Below are positions 22,930-34,410 of a DNA stretch of 64,000 bases, in pieces. The position numbers and the translations under genes were made by a program. The stretch lies in NCBI RefSeq assembly GCF_003573695.1, contig NC_039360.1, positions 125,760,336 to 125,824,335 of the forward strand, given 5' to 3'. Every line of letters starts with the position of its first letter. Position 1 is the first letter of the stretch. The notes under the pieces are model-generated. The model ran no database searches. It was not told the origin of the DNA and worked only from the letters and a program-made list of their open reading frames with translations. The DNA is from Papaver somniferum (taxonomy: Eukaryota; Streptophyta; Magnoliopsida; Ranunculales; Papaveraceae).

Positions 22930-22941
22930 GCTCTGATACCA
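22930..22941 (-). other. Primer-binding site of element B (initiator Met tRNA)
   Basis: TGGTATCAGAGC on the minus strand, two bases after the LTR end CTTTTTCA, is a perfect match to the plant copia primer site. Confidence 0.9.
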
Positions 22942-22943
22942 AT

Positions 22944-25342
22944 TGAAAAAGCGGGGGTCTAACAACACCACCCAATATTTCGCTTAGCAATCTGTATGGA
23001 CTAACTCCGAAATACTTTGCTAGAGAATCAACTAGACAGTCAGATTCAATCTAGATAAAAGTATCTCAAGGAGTTAATATCTCTCTCTTGATTTGATTTT
23101 TACTCAAGCTAAAAACAATAGCGAGTCTTTATCAAATACAAGGAATAACTTGGACGGCACCAAAGACCAATGTCCAAGGATCAATCAATATCAATCAACA
23201 ACTAAAGGTTGGATTTCCAATTGATGATCACGAACGCACAACATGTATTATTTCAATTATATAAAATATAATGCGGAAAAGAAATAACACAGACACCAGA
23301 AGTTTTGTTAACGAGGAAACCGCAAATGCATAAAAACCCCGAGACCTAGTCCAGATTGAATACACACTGTATTAAGCCGCTATAGACATTAGCCTACTCC
23401 AAGCTAACTTCATACTGGACTATAGTTGAACCCCAATCAGTCTCCCACTGATCCAAGGTACAGTCGTACTCCTATGCCTCGGATCCCAGCAAGATACTGC
23501 GCACTTGATTCCCTTAGCTGATCTCACCCACAACCAAGAGTTGTTGCAACCCAAAATCGCAGTCTTGATAATAAACAAATCTGTCTCACACAGAAAAGTC
23601 TATCAAAGGATAAATCTGTCTCCCAAAGATAAACCCTAGGTTTTGTTCCGTCTTAAGATATGAAATCAAGGTGAACAGGAACCAATTGATAATCCGGTCT
23701 TATATTCTCGAAGAACAACCTAGATTAATCAATCACCTCTCTACAATCCTTCCTGACTACACAGGCGGTTTGTCGAGGAATCACAAACAGTGACACGGAG
23801 ATGTTTGTGACTTCTTTATCTTGCCTATCAGAGAAATCTTACGATCTCAAGCCAATCAATCGATTGTACTTGTACGATAGAAGATGCAAGATCAGATCAC
23901 ACAACTACGATAAAAGTAGTATCGGCCTGGCTTCACAATCCCAATGAAGTCTTTAAGTCATTAACCTGGTTTTAGAGAAGAAAACCAAAGGTTAAAGGAG
24001 AATCGACTCTAGCGAGCGCACTAGTATCACACAGACGTGTGGGGATTAGTTTTTCACAATACTAGATGTCTCCTTTATATAGCCTTCAAATCAGGGTTTT
24101 GCCTTAGTTACAAAGCAATCCATATTCACCGTTGGATGAAAACCTTATTTAGATTCAAGCTAATATTTCTCAACCGTTAGATCGAAAACTTAGCTTGTCA
24201 CACACACTTGGGTAGATGTTTACTGGGTTTGCGAAAACCATACCCAAACGTGTACGTGTATGTTGGTTCAACATAGTAACCCAAAAGGTTAACTATATGA
24301 GCATTTCATATTAACCTTGTTCGTCTTCACCATAACTAGTTCAATTGACTCAAATGAACTAGTTAAAGAGTTGTTCAATTGCTATGAAATCTTATGTAAC
24401 TACACAAGACACAGTTGAAACAAAGATGATTCGATTCGATTGAATCGGCTCATGAACTTTAGCCACAGTTTGCATAAAACACTCCTTAGTAATTTAAGTT
24501 TCATGTTCAGAGCACATCTTTAGATCATAACCACTTAAGCTCACAAACAAGTTCGCGGACTTAAGACAACCGGTGGAGTTTTCCAAACTCAGCAGAAAAT
24601 ATCGGCAAAGAGACTTTCGCCAGTTTGCGGACTAACACACAAACGAGTTTTTGAAAAGTCCCAGCAGAAATTCTCGGTACAAGAACTTCCGTCAGTTCGC
24701 GGACAGAGTTAGCGGACTGGGTTCGCGGACTTGGCAAATCCAATTCCTCCGGTTTCTCTCAATCAACAAAGTTCGAAAACTTCGGATTAAGGAATACATG
24801 GTTATGTAATCTAAACTCTTATTCCAATCATTGATACATTATCAGAGGACGTTATATAGCCGTTATTCGCAGACCGCTTCACGTCAGAGCAATTCTCAAA
24901 GTAATTGAAACTTTTCATGACTTTCGTCACTAGGTGAAGATAAACTTGATCAAAGCGAAACGCTTTACCAACACATGATTTCGAGATATAGATAGGCGAG
25001 ATATATTCGGCTCGAAATATCAAATATGTATGATCTATTCTATATAGCATACGACTTTTGTCTCATAATAAGTAGGAGATAGAAGAGATAGACTTTTGAG
25101 TGATAGATAAGTTCAAGTCTCCACATACCTTTTTGTTGATGAAGTTCCACGGTTCCTTGAGTAGATCTTCGTCGTTGTATGATGAATCTCCATGAAGTCC
25201 TTGAGCTCAACTACACTTTTCTATCCTAGTCCCAGACTTAGCTATGTAGGCTAGAAATCAAGACTCATAATTTTGATCACTAACATTGACAAACATGCTT
25301 GAGATAGCAGCGCATGCGAGGTCGACCGAGCTATGTTCTAAC
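22944..25342 (-). repeat. 5' LTR of element B, full length 2399 bp
   Basis: It runs from TGTTAGAACATAGCTC (25342) to CGCTTTTTCA (22944). The AGTCCGCGAAC-type motif cluster is at 24545-24740. A conserved transcript-end region reads CTGGACTAGGTCTCGGGG and an ATTATATTTTATATA block. Confidence 0.88.
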
Positions 25343-27413
25343 ACCAAGTTCATCTTATATTTTGGTCGAAAGTCAAAAGATGATCATGTGAAAATCGCCT
25401 GGTAACATCTTACATGATTTGTGTGAAACAGTCATTTTATGTAGACTCGGAATGTTTCGTATTGATCATTCGATCACTTGAAAATTGATTTGAAGCTAAT
25501 AGTTTGTGTGAGACAGCTATTGTCCTCTTCTAAGAATGTTTCAATGATTTAAATGGGAGTTTAAAACAATTAAACATGATTAAATATAGCACAGTATGCG
25601 TACTTGTATGCTAAACAGTTGCATGTTATTCCAAATCCGGGAACCATAGTATGCATACCCGTATGCGTACTAGTTGGTTAATGAAAGTTAGGGAACTTAG
25701 TATGCATACCCGTATGCGTACTGGAGTAAAGTTCATGTTCGGAAATTCAACTGAGTTTAAAGGTATGCGTACCCGTTCGCATACTGGCGAACCCATACTT
25801 AGTCCGGCCACTTAGGTATGCCTACTTGAGTAGGTTATGTTCTAAAATCGGTTTGTTCATGAACTAATACATTTATATATTAAGGAATACTTTTGCAAAC
25901 CCTGACTATAATGTTCATGAATTGATTTAGTGAATCAAAATCGATTTTGCTTCAATTGTGCATTGTATACTTCAATGAGAATATAAACAATTGAACAATT
26001 CTGGAACTAGTTTCATTTGAGTCATTTGAACTAGTTATGGTTAAGATGAATAAGGATGATATGAAAGTGTTTATATGGCTAACTTCTGTCAACTATTGTT
26101 GAGCCAACAAGGTGCACACGTTTAGGTACGGTTACTCATATCTAAATGAAGTCACTTTTCATTTGTGTGTAACAAGCTAAGTTCGATCAAACAGTTGAGT
26201 CTAATCAGGTTTTCATCTAACGGTGAATATTGAATGCTTTGTTACCAAGGTAGCATTGATTCCAAACCCTTATTTGAAGACTATATAAGGGAGAACTCTA
26301 GCAACTGTGAAACCTAATCCCCACACCTCCTGTGTGATATTAGTTGCGAGTAGAGTCGATTATCCTTTAACCTTAGGTTTTTTCCAAAACCCTGTAGGTT
26401 AACGACTTGAAGACCTTATTGGGATTGTGAATCCAGACCCAACTATTTTCTCTGTAGTTGTGTGTTCTGATCTTGCTGTTTTCTATCGTATTGAGTACTA
26501 TCTTCTCTAAGATTTGTTCGAGATTTAATCTCTGATAGGCAAGATAAAAAGTAATCACAAACATCTTCGTATCATCGTTTGTAATTCCACAATATCTTGT
26601 TTCGCTACCATATAATTAAGATTATTGTGAGGTGATTGATATTACTAGGATGTTTTTCGGGAATATAAGGCCGGTGTATCAATTGGTTCCTGTTCACCTT
26701 GATTTATCAAAAGACAGAACAAAACTCATAGGTATTTCTGTGGGAGACAGATTTATCTATTCAATAGACTTTTCTGTGTGAGAGAGATTGGGTTATCAAG
26801 TCTTCGACTTTGGGTTGTAGCAACTCTTAGTTGTGGGTTAGATAATCTAAGGGAATGAAGTGCGCAGAGTCTTGCTGGGAATTCAGAGGCGTAAGGAATG
26901 TGATTGTACCTTGATTAGTGTGAGATTGGTTAGGGCTCAACTACATTCCATTCCGAAGTTAACTTGGAGTAGGCTAGTGTCTGTAGCGGCTTAATACAGT
27001 GTGGTGTTCAAATCTGGACTAGGTCCCAGGGTTTTTCTGCATTTGCGGTTTCCTCGTTAACAAAATTTCTAGTATATGTGCTATTTCTTTTCCGCATTAT
27101 ATTTGTTTATATAATTGAAATATCACAGATTGTGTGTAGTTCAATCAATTAGATAATCCAACATTTGGTTGTTGATATAAATTGATTGACACTTGAACAT
27201 TGGTCTTTGGTTCCGTTTCTTATAATAATCAAGCTCATGGATTTCTATCTGTTTGATTTGCTGATTACATTAAGAAACAAAGATATAACTCTTTGATATA
27301 TTTCTTGATTGAGCTCGCTTTATTAGTTGGTGCTCTCAGAATTATATTAGGGGTTAGTCCATACAAATTGCCTAAACGAAATATTGAGTGAGATTGTTAG
27401 ACCCCCGCTTTTT
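25343..27413 (+). repeat. 3' LTR portion of element A
   Basis: It begins CCAAGTTCATCTTATATT, equivalent to about 10780 of the 5' LTR, and ends CCGCTTTTTCA at 27413. It keeps the GTATGCGTACCC motif cluster (25640-25820) and shows the unoccupied form of the nested insertion site (26148-26152). Confidence 0.8.
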
Positions 27414-27659
27414 CACCAACATTTTAATAATAAGCAAACGCTATCGCATTACATAACTCTTAATCAAAATTAAATCCGTGCACATGAATCTTGTAGAGTT
27501 GATAGCGTCCATCATGCTTAAACTTTCTTCTGTAGTCTTCAATATATTTGATATGAGCTCTAATTTTCTAAAAAACAAATAAATAATAATAAGTTAATAT
27601 TTTTAAAATTAAGTAAAAGTGATTTGTTAAAAAAACAAATAATATACTCATTAATTAGT

Positions 27660-28046
27660 TGATGGACAACCGAGGATGATCCCCTTTATTTGTGTACAAT
27701 CAATCCGAGTTCTTCTTTTCCTAAATTTAATTTTATCATGGAAATATTTCGTACTTAGATCATCAAACCTAAGTACATTTTCTTTAGCCCTTTGCATGTA
27801 AAAATCGTACTGCACATTATACCAGTGGTTAAGTTTCTCTTCTAACTCAAGTTACTCAACTATAGGCTGGCTCCCTATTTGCACTTCTATTCGGATTGAC
27901 ATTAGCAAGTTGATCCTAGTTTTCCTTAATCTGTTGTTGGATATTTCCAAAGGGTTGCCAGTTCGAGGTCTAAGCATTGCTTTAACATTATGTAAAGACT
28001 TAACAAGCCTAAAAGCATTTGAGCCACTAATACTAGCATTGCTCAT
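27660..28046 (-). pseudogene. LINE ORF2 fragment (linker between endonuclease and reverse transcriptase)
   Basis: Minus-strand reading gives LEEKLNHWYNVQYDF, QRAKENVLRFDDLSTKYFHD and KIKFRKRRTRID, which resembles the W-G-D-N-T-FFH and RRR-NRI part of plant L1 ORF2. No endonuclease or RT core is visible nearby. It is too short and isolated to be a gene. Confidence 0.45.
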
Positions 28047-28581
28047 GTATTTCTAGTTTTATTGTGTTTGTTCATATATTTCAATTTTGATATTCTTGAT
28101 GGACGTAAGCACTCTTTTATATGTGAAATTGGAAGACCTCTTCTTGTTCCTTCTTCTTAAATCATTTTTGACCATGACACTCATGTCCCTATACATTTTT
28201 CTAAAAGGATACTCAGATTTTCTTTATTATTTGACTTGGCATTCCCAATATATACATTACACATGTAGTTATACACTTGACGCATAGGAGAGTACTAGAG
28301 TAGGACTTTAAGAGAACCAATCGTTGGTCGTTGGGCATGGTCCAGCAAAGAACCAGGTCATTAGCCAACAGAAACGCAGATATTGTTCACCCATGTGATA
28401 TTAGATGAACAACAAGGCCCACCTAACAAATGCTGTCCATAGGCTGCACGCAGCCTCGCTGGCATTGCAATCTTCTTCTTCTTCGACTACTTCTTAATTA
28501 ATTCTCCGACACAAATTAAAACTTCTTAAAAGAAAAGATATAGAATGTAGGGAAAACATTGAATTCAGAAGCAAGTACACC
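28047..28581 (+). promoter_or_regulatory. Upstream region of the sugar transporter gene
   Basis: No coding sequence is convincing. CTTCTTCTTCTTCGAC near 28470-28485 is a CT microsatellite common in plant 5' leaders. I do not see one clear TATA box in the last 150 bp. Confidence 0.35.
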
Positions 28582-31500
28582 ATGAAAGGGGAAGTAAGAA
28601 AACCACTCATAACAAACAGTAACCCACACCAACATCATCATCATCAAGAAGAAGAAAATGGGGTACAAAGAGGAAACAAAGAAAGCTTATGGATGGTTTA
28701 CTTGAGTACTTTTGTTGCTGTTTGGGGTTCTTTTGAATTTGGTACTTGTGTAAGTACTTCCATGTCTTCACCATTTTTGTATATGTTCACCAGTGTTTTG
28801 TTTATCTAACCGGACTTATTTTTTTGTATGGGTCTGTGTTTTTAGATAGGGTACTCATCGCCTACTCAAGCTGCGATTACGGAGGAGCTCAATCTATCTT
28901 TAGCAGAGGTTTGAGTTTGGATTATGTTTTAGTACAGTCTGAATTACTCCAATACTTATACTCATTGGAAAAATTGGTGGGGACTTGTAAAGAACTCGCT
29001 TTACTTTACGAGTAGGCCACATACCGAAATCAGGACTTATGATGCTGATAGATATGCACTTTAAATGTGAAATAGGTGGTGATGTTTTTGTGCATAATTT
29101 GGTATGGTTTCAATTATTACTTTTGAACTTTTGATTTTCTTTCAATTTTCAGTACTCGGTTTTCGGCTCCATTTTGACAATTGGTGCTATGGTTGGCGCA
29201 GTCACAAGTGGGTTGATTGCTGATTTCATCGGGCGGAAGGGGGTAAGAAATACAAGACCCTCCCATACCAAAAAGTTACCGTCTATAGTTTGGCCTTTTC
29301 ACCAGTAACTGGGTTATTTCATTCCGCGGACACTTGCAGGCATTGAGAACATCTGCTGCTTTTTGCGTTGCAGGATGGCTTTCCATATACTTTGCAAAGG
29401 TTTGTTAAATGATTATCTAGCCTTGATTCTTGAAAATTGAATCTTAGTAGCTATAAGTAAATGATCAGTTTGCATGATTTATGTTACTACCCAGGGGGCC
29501 CTGGCGCTCGACTTTGGAAGACTAGCTACAGGATATGGCATGGGAGTTTTTTCCTATGTGGTAAATTTTCATTTTTCTAGGAGCAAACCTTGGTAATAAA
29601 CTAAAATTGTGTAAATTTGAAGTTGTAACATATAAATGGATGGAACAGGTACCTGTTTTCGTTGCTGAAATATCTCCCAAGAATCTTCGAGGTGCCTTGA
29701 CAGCATTGAATCAGGTTCAGATCCTGGCACATACAATTCTAATGAAAAATAGTTAATATAACGGCAGAAAGACTAAATTTCTACATTTACAGGTTATGAT
29801 TGCCTCTGGAGTTTTTGCTTCATATTTGATGGGGACGATTCTAACATGGCGCGTCCTAGCGATATTTTGTACCGTCAAAAACCTTTAGTTTGCATTGTAT
29901 ATGGAGCCTTTAAACCATAGACAACAGCATCAAAAGTACTGATTCATAAACTTTGATTTGCAGCACTGCTTCCTTGCGCTGTCATGCTTATTGGCCTTTT
30001 TCTCATTCCAGAATCTCCTAGATGGCTGGTAAGGGACTACTGTCAATAACTTCAGTTTTTGTATATTGTGCAAGAAGTGTAAAAATGAAATTACAGAATC
30101 ATAGTACTCCGGCGATATTTATGTGTAGGCCAAAATCGGAAAACAAAAAGAGTTTGAAGTGGCACTGCGGAAGTTAAGGGGCAAGGAAGCTGATATTTCT
30201 GGTGAAGCAGACGAAATTCAAGTTGGTCACAATCCTGAACCCCCCAGCATTGCTAGATTTTAAGAATTAAAATTGATGTAATGAAGTGATGATTTTTTGT
30301 TGTTGTTTTTCAGGATTATCTGGAAACGCTTCAAAAGTTGCCGCAGGCCAAAATGTTGGATTTGTTTCAGAAAAGATATTTGCGCTCAGTCACCGTTAGT
30401 ACCTCTCTTGCATAATGTGTATTGAAACTTCATGGTGGAAGTCTTTTATTTTCAGTTTATCAATTTTGAAACACTTGGATTTTTATCCAACTCATTTTGC
30501 CTCTGTGAAATTAGATTGGAGTAGGACTGATGGTGTGTCAAAAGTTTGGAGGATTGCCTGGCATTCTTTTTTATCAAAGCCAGATTTTTGTGTCCGTAGG
30601 TAACACCGCTATAGCTTATAGACCCTCTTCCTCCAATCAATCTCATTATCTTATCCTCTTTTGGTTCTGGTTGGTGATTTTTGTCTGTCTATCCTCATTT
30701 TTCAGGATTTCCACCAGACATTGGAACAAATGCTGGTGCTGCTCTCCAGGTTTGCACTCTTCCTCCTGCATATCTGAACATTTCCCTGCCTCTGCAATAT
30801 GGTGATAGATTTTCGTATTTTGCAGATCGTGTTAACCGCTCTGAGTGCAGTCTTAATAGACAGAGCTGGAAGAAGAATACTTCTACTGGTAAAGTTTCAA
30901 ACTTGTTTTTATCATACTTACAAAAAAGTTATACGCAATGTCGTTTGTCATCAATCTTAGCGCTGCCTCTTTTTTTTTTGCTCTCTATATAGGTCTCAAC
31001 AGCAGGACTGGTTCTAGGTTGCATCCTGTGTGCTGCTGCATTCTTTCTGAAGGTAATTGAACAATTTGTCCAACAAAGAACTCTCCATTTTTCTGCCTTC
31101 TTTTCTTCTATGCCTGAATCCTGACCAGTTTAAGTAAATCAGGAGCATGAATTGCTGCTCGATGCAGTACCAGCATTCATTCTGACAGGAATCCTGGTAA
31201 GACTTTTAAAACAGTAAAGTTGTATACTAACTCCTGTCATAATCGAGGTGCTAGAATATTCATGATTGTTCACTTATGTCAGGTGTACATTGGATTTTTC
31301 TCTATAGGATTGGGTGCAATACCATGGGTTGTAATGTCCGAGGTAAATTCAGCACTCTTAAAACTGTCCGCCACGCCTTTTATAGGTAAAGCCGTAAAGC
31401 GCAGGTTATGATGAATCTACCTCTTTTTTCTTGCAGATTTTTCCATTGAACATAAAGGGATCGGCTGGGAGTCTTGCAATATGGATGAACTGGTTCGGCT

Positions 31501-31783
31501 CATGGGTGACTTCCTATACATTCAATTATCTTATGAGCTGGAGCTCTTACGGTAACCAACTAGTCTCCATTTCATCTACCGAATTCAAACATTTACGTAT
31601 AGTTACTCAAAAAGTAAAGGAAAATCACTCGAAAAACATACTGAAAGAGCTTTGAATCCGTTTTCAGGCACATTTATCTTGTATGCTGTGATAAATGGAC
31701 TAGCAATAGTATTTATCGCCATTTTAGTACCCGAAACAAAGGGAAGAACTTTGGAAGAAATTCAAGCAGCCATCAACAAGTGA
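28582..31783 (+). CDS. ERD6-like monosaccharide transporter (major facilitator superfamily), 18 exons
   Basis: Exons: 28582-28749, 28846-28908, 29153-29242, 29340-29399, 29495-29560, 29649-29714, 29793-29868, 29964-30028, 30129-30221, 30314-30394, 30515-30599, 30706-30749, 30826-30888, 30993-31052, 31143-31196, 31283-31342, 31437-31551, 31668-31783. All have GT-AG borders and consistent phases, giving 1425 bp or 474 codons, the usual family length. Family marks: [21 protein letters not shown] (first helix), [13 protein letters not shown] loop, PESPRWL after helix 6, DRAGRR loop, [15 protein letters not shown] at the C-terminus. The N-terminus has a His run and a dileucine-free polar tail. Relatives move hexoses, often out of the vacuole with protons. 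Helix 7 reads [10 protein letters not shown] where relatives usually have QQ and often GIN or similar. A ~1.06-kb part is copied in element B. The gene looks intact. Confidence 0.92.
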
Positions 31784-32016
31784 TCTTGGAAGAAATTCAA
31801 ATGCAAAAGGCAGTTGATGTTGGATTCAAGTTACCAATAGCCTATATTTTTGTCCGAAACAAAGAGATTAATTATGTAATTATCAAAATTTCGAAAAAAC
31901 GAAAACACATTGTTGATCGTCACGCAATTTGTTTCATATATATGTACAACAGTATACCTTATTTTCTAGTAGAACGGAATCATATTACTGAAACTTGATT
32001 ACAAGTTTCATACATA

Positions 32017-32022
32017 AATAAA
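32017..32022 (+). terminator. Poly(A) signal of the transporter gene
   Basis: AATAAA lies 234 bp after the TGA stop. It is the first canonical signal downstream, so the transcript probably ends shortly after it. Confidence 0.55.
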
Positions 32023-32542
32023 AGTCTCATTACAATTTCCATTTGCCACCAGAAGACCCTGCCCTCTTACACAAGAACATTACTTTAGAAGAAATTACTT
32101 GGCTAAAGCCAGAAATGGATCAATTTCCATTTCAAGAGTAGGTTAGTCATTTCAACATTTTAGGACACCCCTTATCAAATATTAGTCCCCTTCAAAATGG
32201 AGTAGTGCCAAAAAAAAAAAAAAAAAAAAGACACGGTTCAACTTTAATACATAGACCAAGACCCCAAAAAATTAAAGTAATCTCATGAAATGCTTCTTTT
32301 AAAACACTGTGGTACATACAGTTCATCATAGAGTCCCATACTCTTTATGTACTGTCTTGTCAAACCAGCTTTCGTGATCAATAAAAATCATTACAGAAAT
32401 GGAGCCCCGTATGAAAGCCCACAAGGTTTACAATCATGGGTGACTGCTCATCTGACAGATGAGATCAATCACGTTGACAAGTTGTGATTACATGTGCATA
32501 CATACACAGTCCTTTCTTGTACGATTCACATGGTAGAAAAAA
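32023..32542. other. Intergenic stretch with poly(A) run and half of an inverted repeat
   Basis: A run of about 19 A lies near 32211-32229. GTAGGTTAGTCATTTCAACA with its neighbours (about 32144-32182) recurs inverted at about 32608-32646, inside the next element. No gene is seen. Confidence 0.5.
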
Positions 32543-32704
32543 CAACGATTTTTTAGGGACCACGATTTTTTTAGGAGACCATGATTTTATTATGCCACAT
32601 TCCCTATAGTTATAAGGAGTGTCTTAAAATGTTGAAATGACTAACCTACACTTAACTTAATTTAATTTAAAATCAACTTAATAACCACCTATATATATAC
32701 ATAT

Positions 32705-32915
32705 ATAACCACCACCTCCTCCCACCACCACCGCCCACCATCGCCGATTACCACCACCACCACCTCCTCCGATTATCACCACCACCAACCACCGATTACA
32801 ATCACCACCCACCACCGCCGATTACCACCACTACCACCTCCGATTATCACCACCACCAACCATCGATTACCACCACCACCTCCGATTACCACCACCACCA
32901 ACCACCACCACCTTT
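32705..32915 (+). repeat. CCACCA / CCACCTCCGATTA low-complexity repeat
   Basis: ACC-type trinucleotides alternate with CGATTACCACCACCACC blocks about 30-60 bp long. The pattern is a compound microsatellite with a degenerate longer unit. Confidence 0.8.
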
Positions 32916-33067
32916 ATATATATAACTTAATTTAAATCATTAACAAAGATATTCTCACAAACCCATTACTTGTCATTTCTTTTTGGTTGAAAAAATGAGA
33001 AGTAATCATCAAAATGAGTTGAAAATGGAAGTTGCAGAGAGGTTTAATGGAGGTTTTTTTCCAGAGA

Positions 33068-34050
33068 AAGGTTCGGTTACGTCGCAAAAAACAAATCTCA
33101 GCCGAACTTTTAGTTCGGTTACGTCGCAAAACGTTCGGTTTCGTCGCAAAAAGTTCGGTTATCACGCATTAATTTTTTCTTAACCGAATTCCTTCTATTA
33201 GAACAACACAAATCCATAAGTTCGATTCCTTTGCAAAATAAGGATATCACCGAACTTTAGTTTACGAAAATAATGAGAAGTCCAAAAGTTCAGTTCATTC
33301 GCAAAAATGTTAAGTTTTCTTTGTAACCGAACTCTACCTTTGATATAATTTTTTTTTAGAAACTCGGTAACCGAATTCTACCTATTACGGCAACAAATAA
33401 ATTCCAAAGTAACCGAACTATAGGTTAGTTCTATATATGCATTTGCAAGTTCAGCTTGGTTGGATCGCAAAAATTGTTAAGTTTTTACTTTAACCGAAAT
33501 TCACTCTAATATTAAGTTCAGTTAGATATGTTGTTGGGTAAAAACTTGCGAACCAACCGAATTTTTTACACTTGGTATAAATTTTTTTTACGTAAAGTTC
33601 GGTTAGATAGTTGGTTGGTATGAAGTTTGCGAACAAACCGAACTATGTACACTTGGTAAAATCTTATGTTCACGTAAAGTTCGGTTAGAGATTGTTTGCG
33701 AACCAACCGAACTTCTAGACCCTAAAGTTCGGTAACATTACGGGCAAACCGAACATTACTCTGTAAATCCTATAAACGAAGATCGATAACATGTCTGTTA
33801 AGCGAACGACTAAAAACCTCCATTAACGAGCGAGTTCGGTAACCTACGTGTTTGGAAAAAGCAACCGAACTACACTTTCAGATGTGTTCGGTTACATGTT
33901 CTTTATATAAGGTAATCGAACAAGGCCAAATCTACTTCAAAATTTTACATTTTTTTGAAAATTTGGAGCAATTCAACCAACATTATCTAAGTTTGAAGCA
34001 TACTTGGGTACCCAAATACTCTTCCTCCGATTTTGTTCGGTTACATGATT
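33068..34050. repeat. Dispersed inverted motif GTTCGGTT / AACCGAAC, more than 15 copies
   Basis: Forward GTTCGGTT occurs at about 33071, 33113, 33133, 33153, 33599, 33679, 33885 and 34036. The reverse form AACCGAAC occurs at about 33325, 33417, 33637, 33706, 33748 and 33863, with many one-base variants in between. Forward and reverse copies alternate 30-90 bp apart, so a transcript could fold into many short stems. A secondary motif, TCGCAAAA, often lies next to the forward copies. I do not recognise the family. Confidence 0.7.
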
Positions 34051-34410
34051 CAGATGAGCTATCATCGATTGAATCATCACTTGAATACTCAAGCTTAGTG
34101 AACTCAATTTTTTTTTCATGTTTTTCTTCTTCATCTTCTCTAACTTTACTCAATAATTCTACTTCTTTTTAAGAAAACCCATCTGATTTTTTAATCTAAC
34201 TAATTATCTTTAACTTAATCATTTCACTAATCATTACAATAACTAATGTTAACACTCGCTAATCATTACCCAAAATTAATCAGGAGGATAGTTTAAGTAT
34301 TAATATAAATATCTAGATAAGGTTGGCTTAGATTTACTTCTAAATGTCTTACTAAAAATATAACCATGATCCCAAAAAATCATGGTCCCAAAAAATCGTT
34401 CTAGGAAAAT

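Larger units (their letters stand above)
15957..25342 (-). mobile_element. Non-autonomous long-LTR copia-like element B with captured host gene piece
   Basis: In element order (minus strand) it has a full 5' LTR (25342-22944), primer site (22941-22930), gag-like ORF (22849-21719), polypurine tract (21221-21211) and the first ~1.3 kb of an LTR (21210-19914). A piece of sugar transporter gene (about 19905-18800) follows, then a second copy of the interior end (18790-18284) and a final LTR (18283-15957) missing its last ~85 bp. The order LTR-interior-LTR-interior-LTR suggests a tandem product of unequal recombination, with the middle of the second unit replaced by host DNA. No pol is present, so it depends on other elements. 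Confidence 0.7.
10430..27413 (+). mobile_element. Long-LTR copia-like element A, split by nested insertions
   Basis: The 5' LTR starts TGTTAGAGCACTG at 10430. It resumes after a nested solo LTR at 13952 and ends CTTTTTCA at 15307. A primer site and a gag-like fragment follow to about 15956. Minus-strand element B occupies 15957-25342, and the last ~2.07 kb of a plus-strand LTR (25343-27413) ends with the same CTTTTTCA. Outer flanks are CCAAA (10425-10429) and CCAAC (27414-27418), a plausible duplication with one change. Treating both ends as one element is inference. The 3' LTR lacks about its first 350 bp and most of the interior is gone. Confidence 0.6.
32543..34401 (+). mobile_element. TIR DNA transposon, about 1.86 kb, probably non-autonomous
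   Basis: The left end AACGATTTTTTAGGGACCA and right end (reverse complement AACGATTTTTTGGGACCAT) form imperfect terminal inverted repeats of about 50 bp. Flanks TAGAAAAAA (32534-32542) and TAGGAAAAT (34402-34410) could be a 9-bp duplication with two changes, as in Mutator-like elements. The interior carries a CACCAC microsatellite and the GTTCGGTT/AACCGAAC region. No transposase is recognisable. The frame at 33852-34172 is Ser-rich on the plus strand and acidic on the minus strand; its function is unknown. Confidence 0.6.

Noticed and set aside
28746..29015. Separate small gene inside the transporter
   Set aside because: It covers intron 1, exon 2 and intron 2 in another frame; the spliced model explains the region.
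32705..32915. CRISPR-like array
   Set aside because: Short CCACCA units with no unique spacers; a microsatellite in plant DNA.
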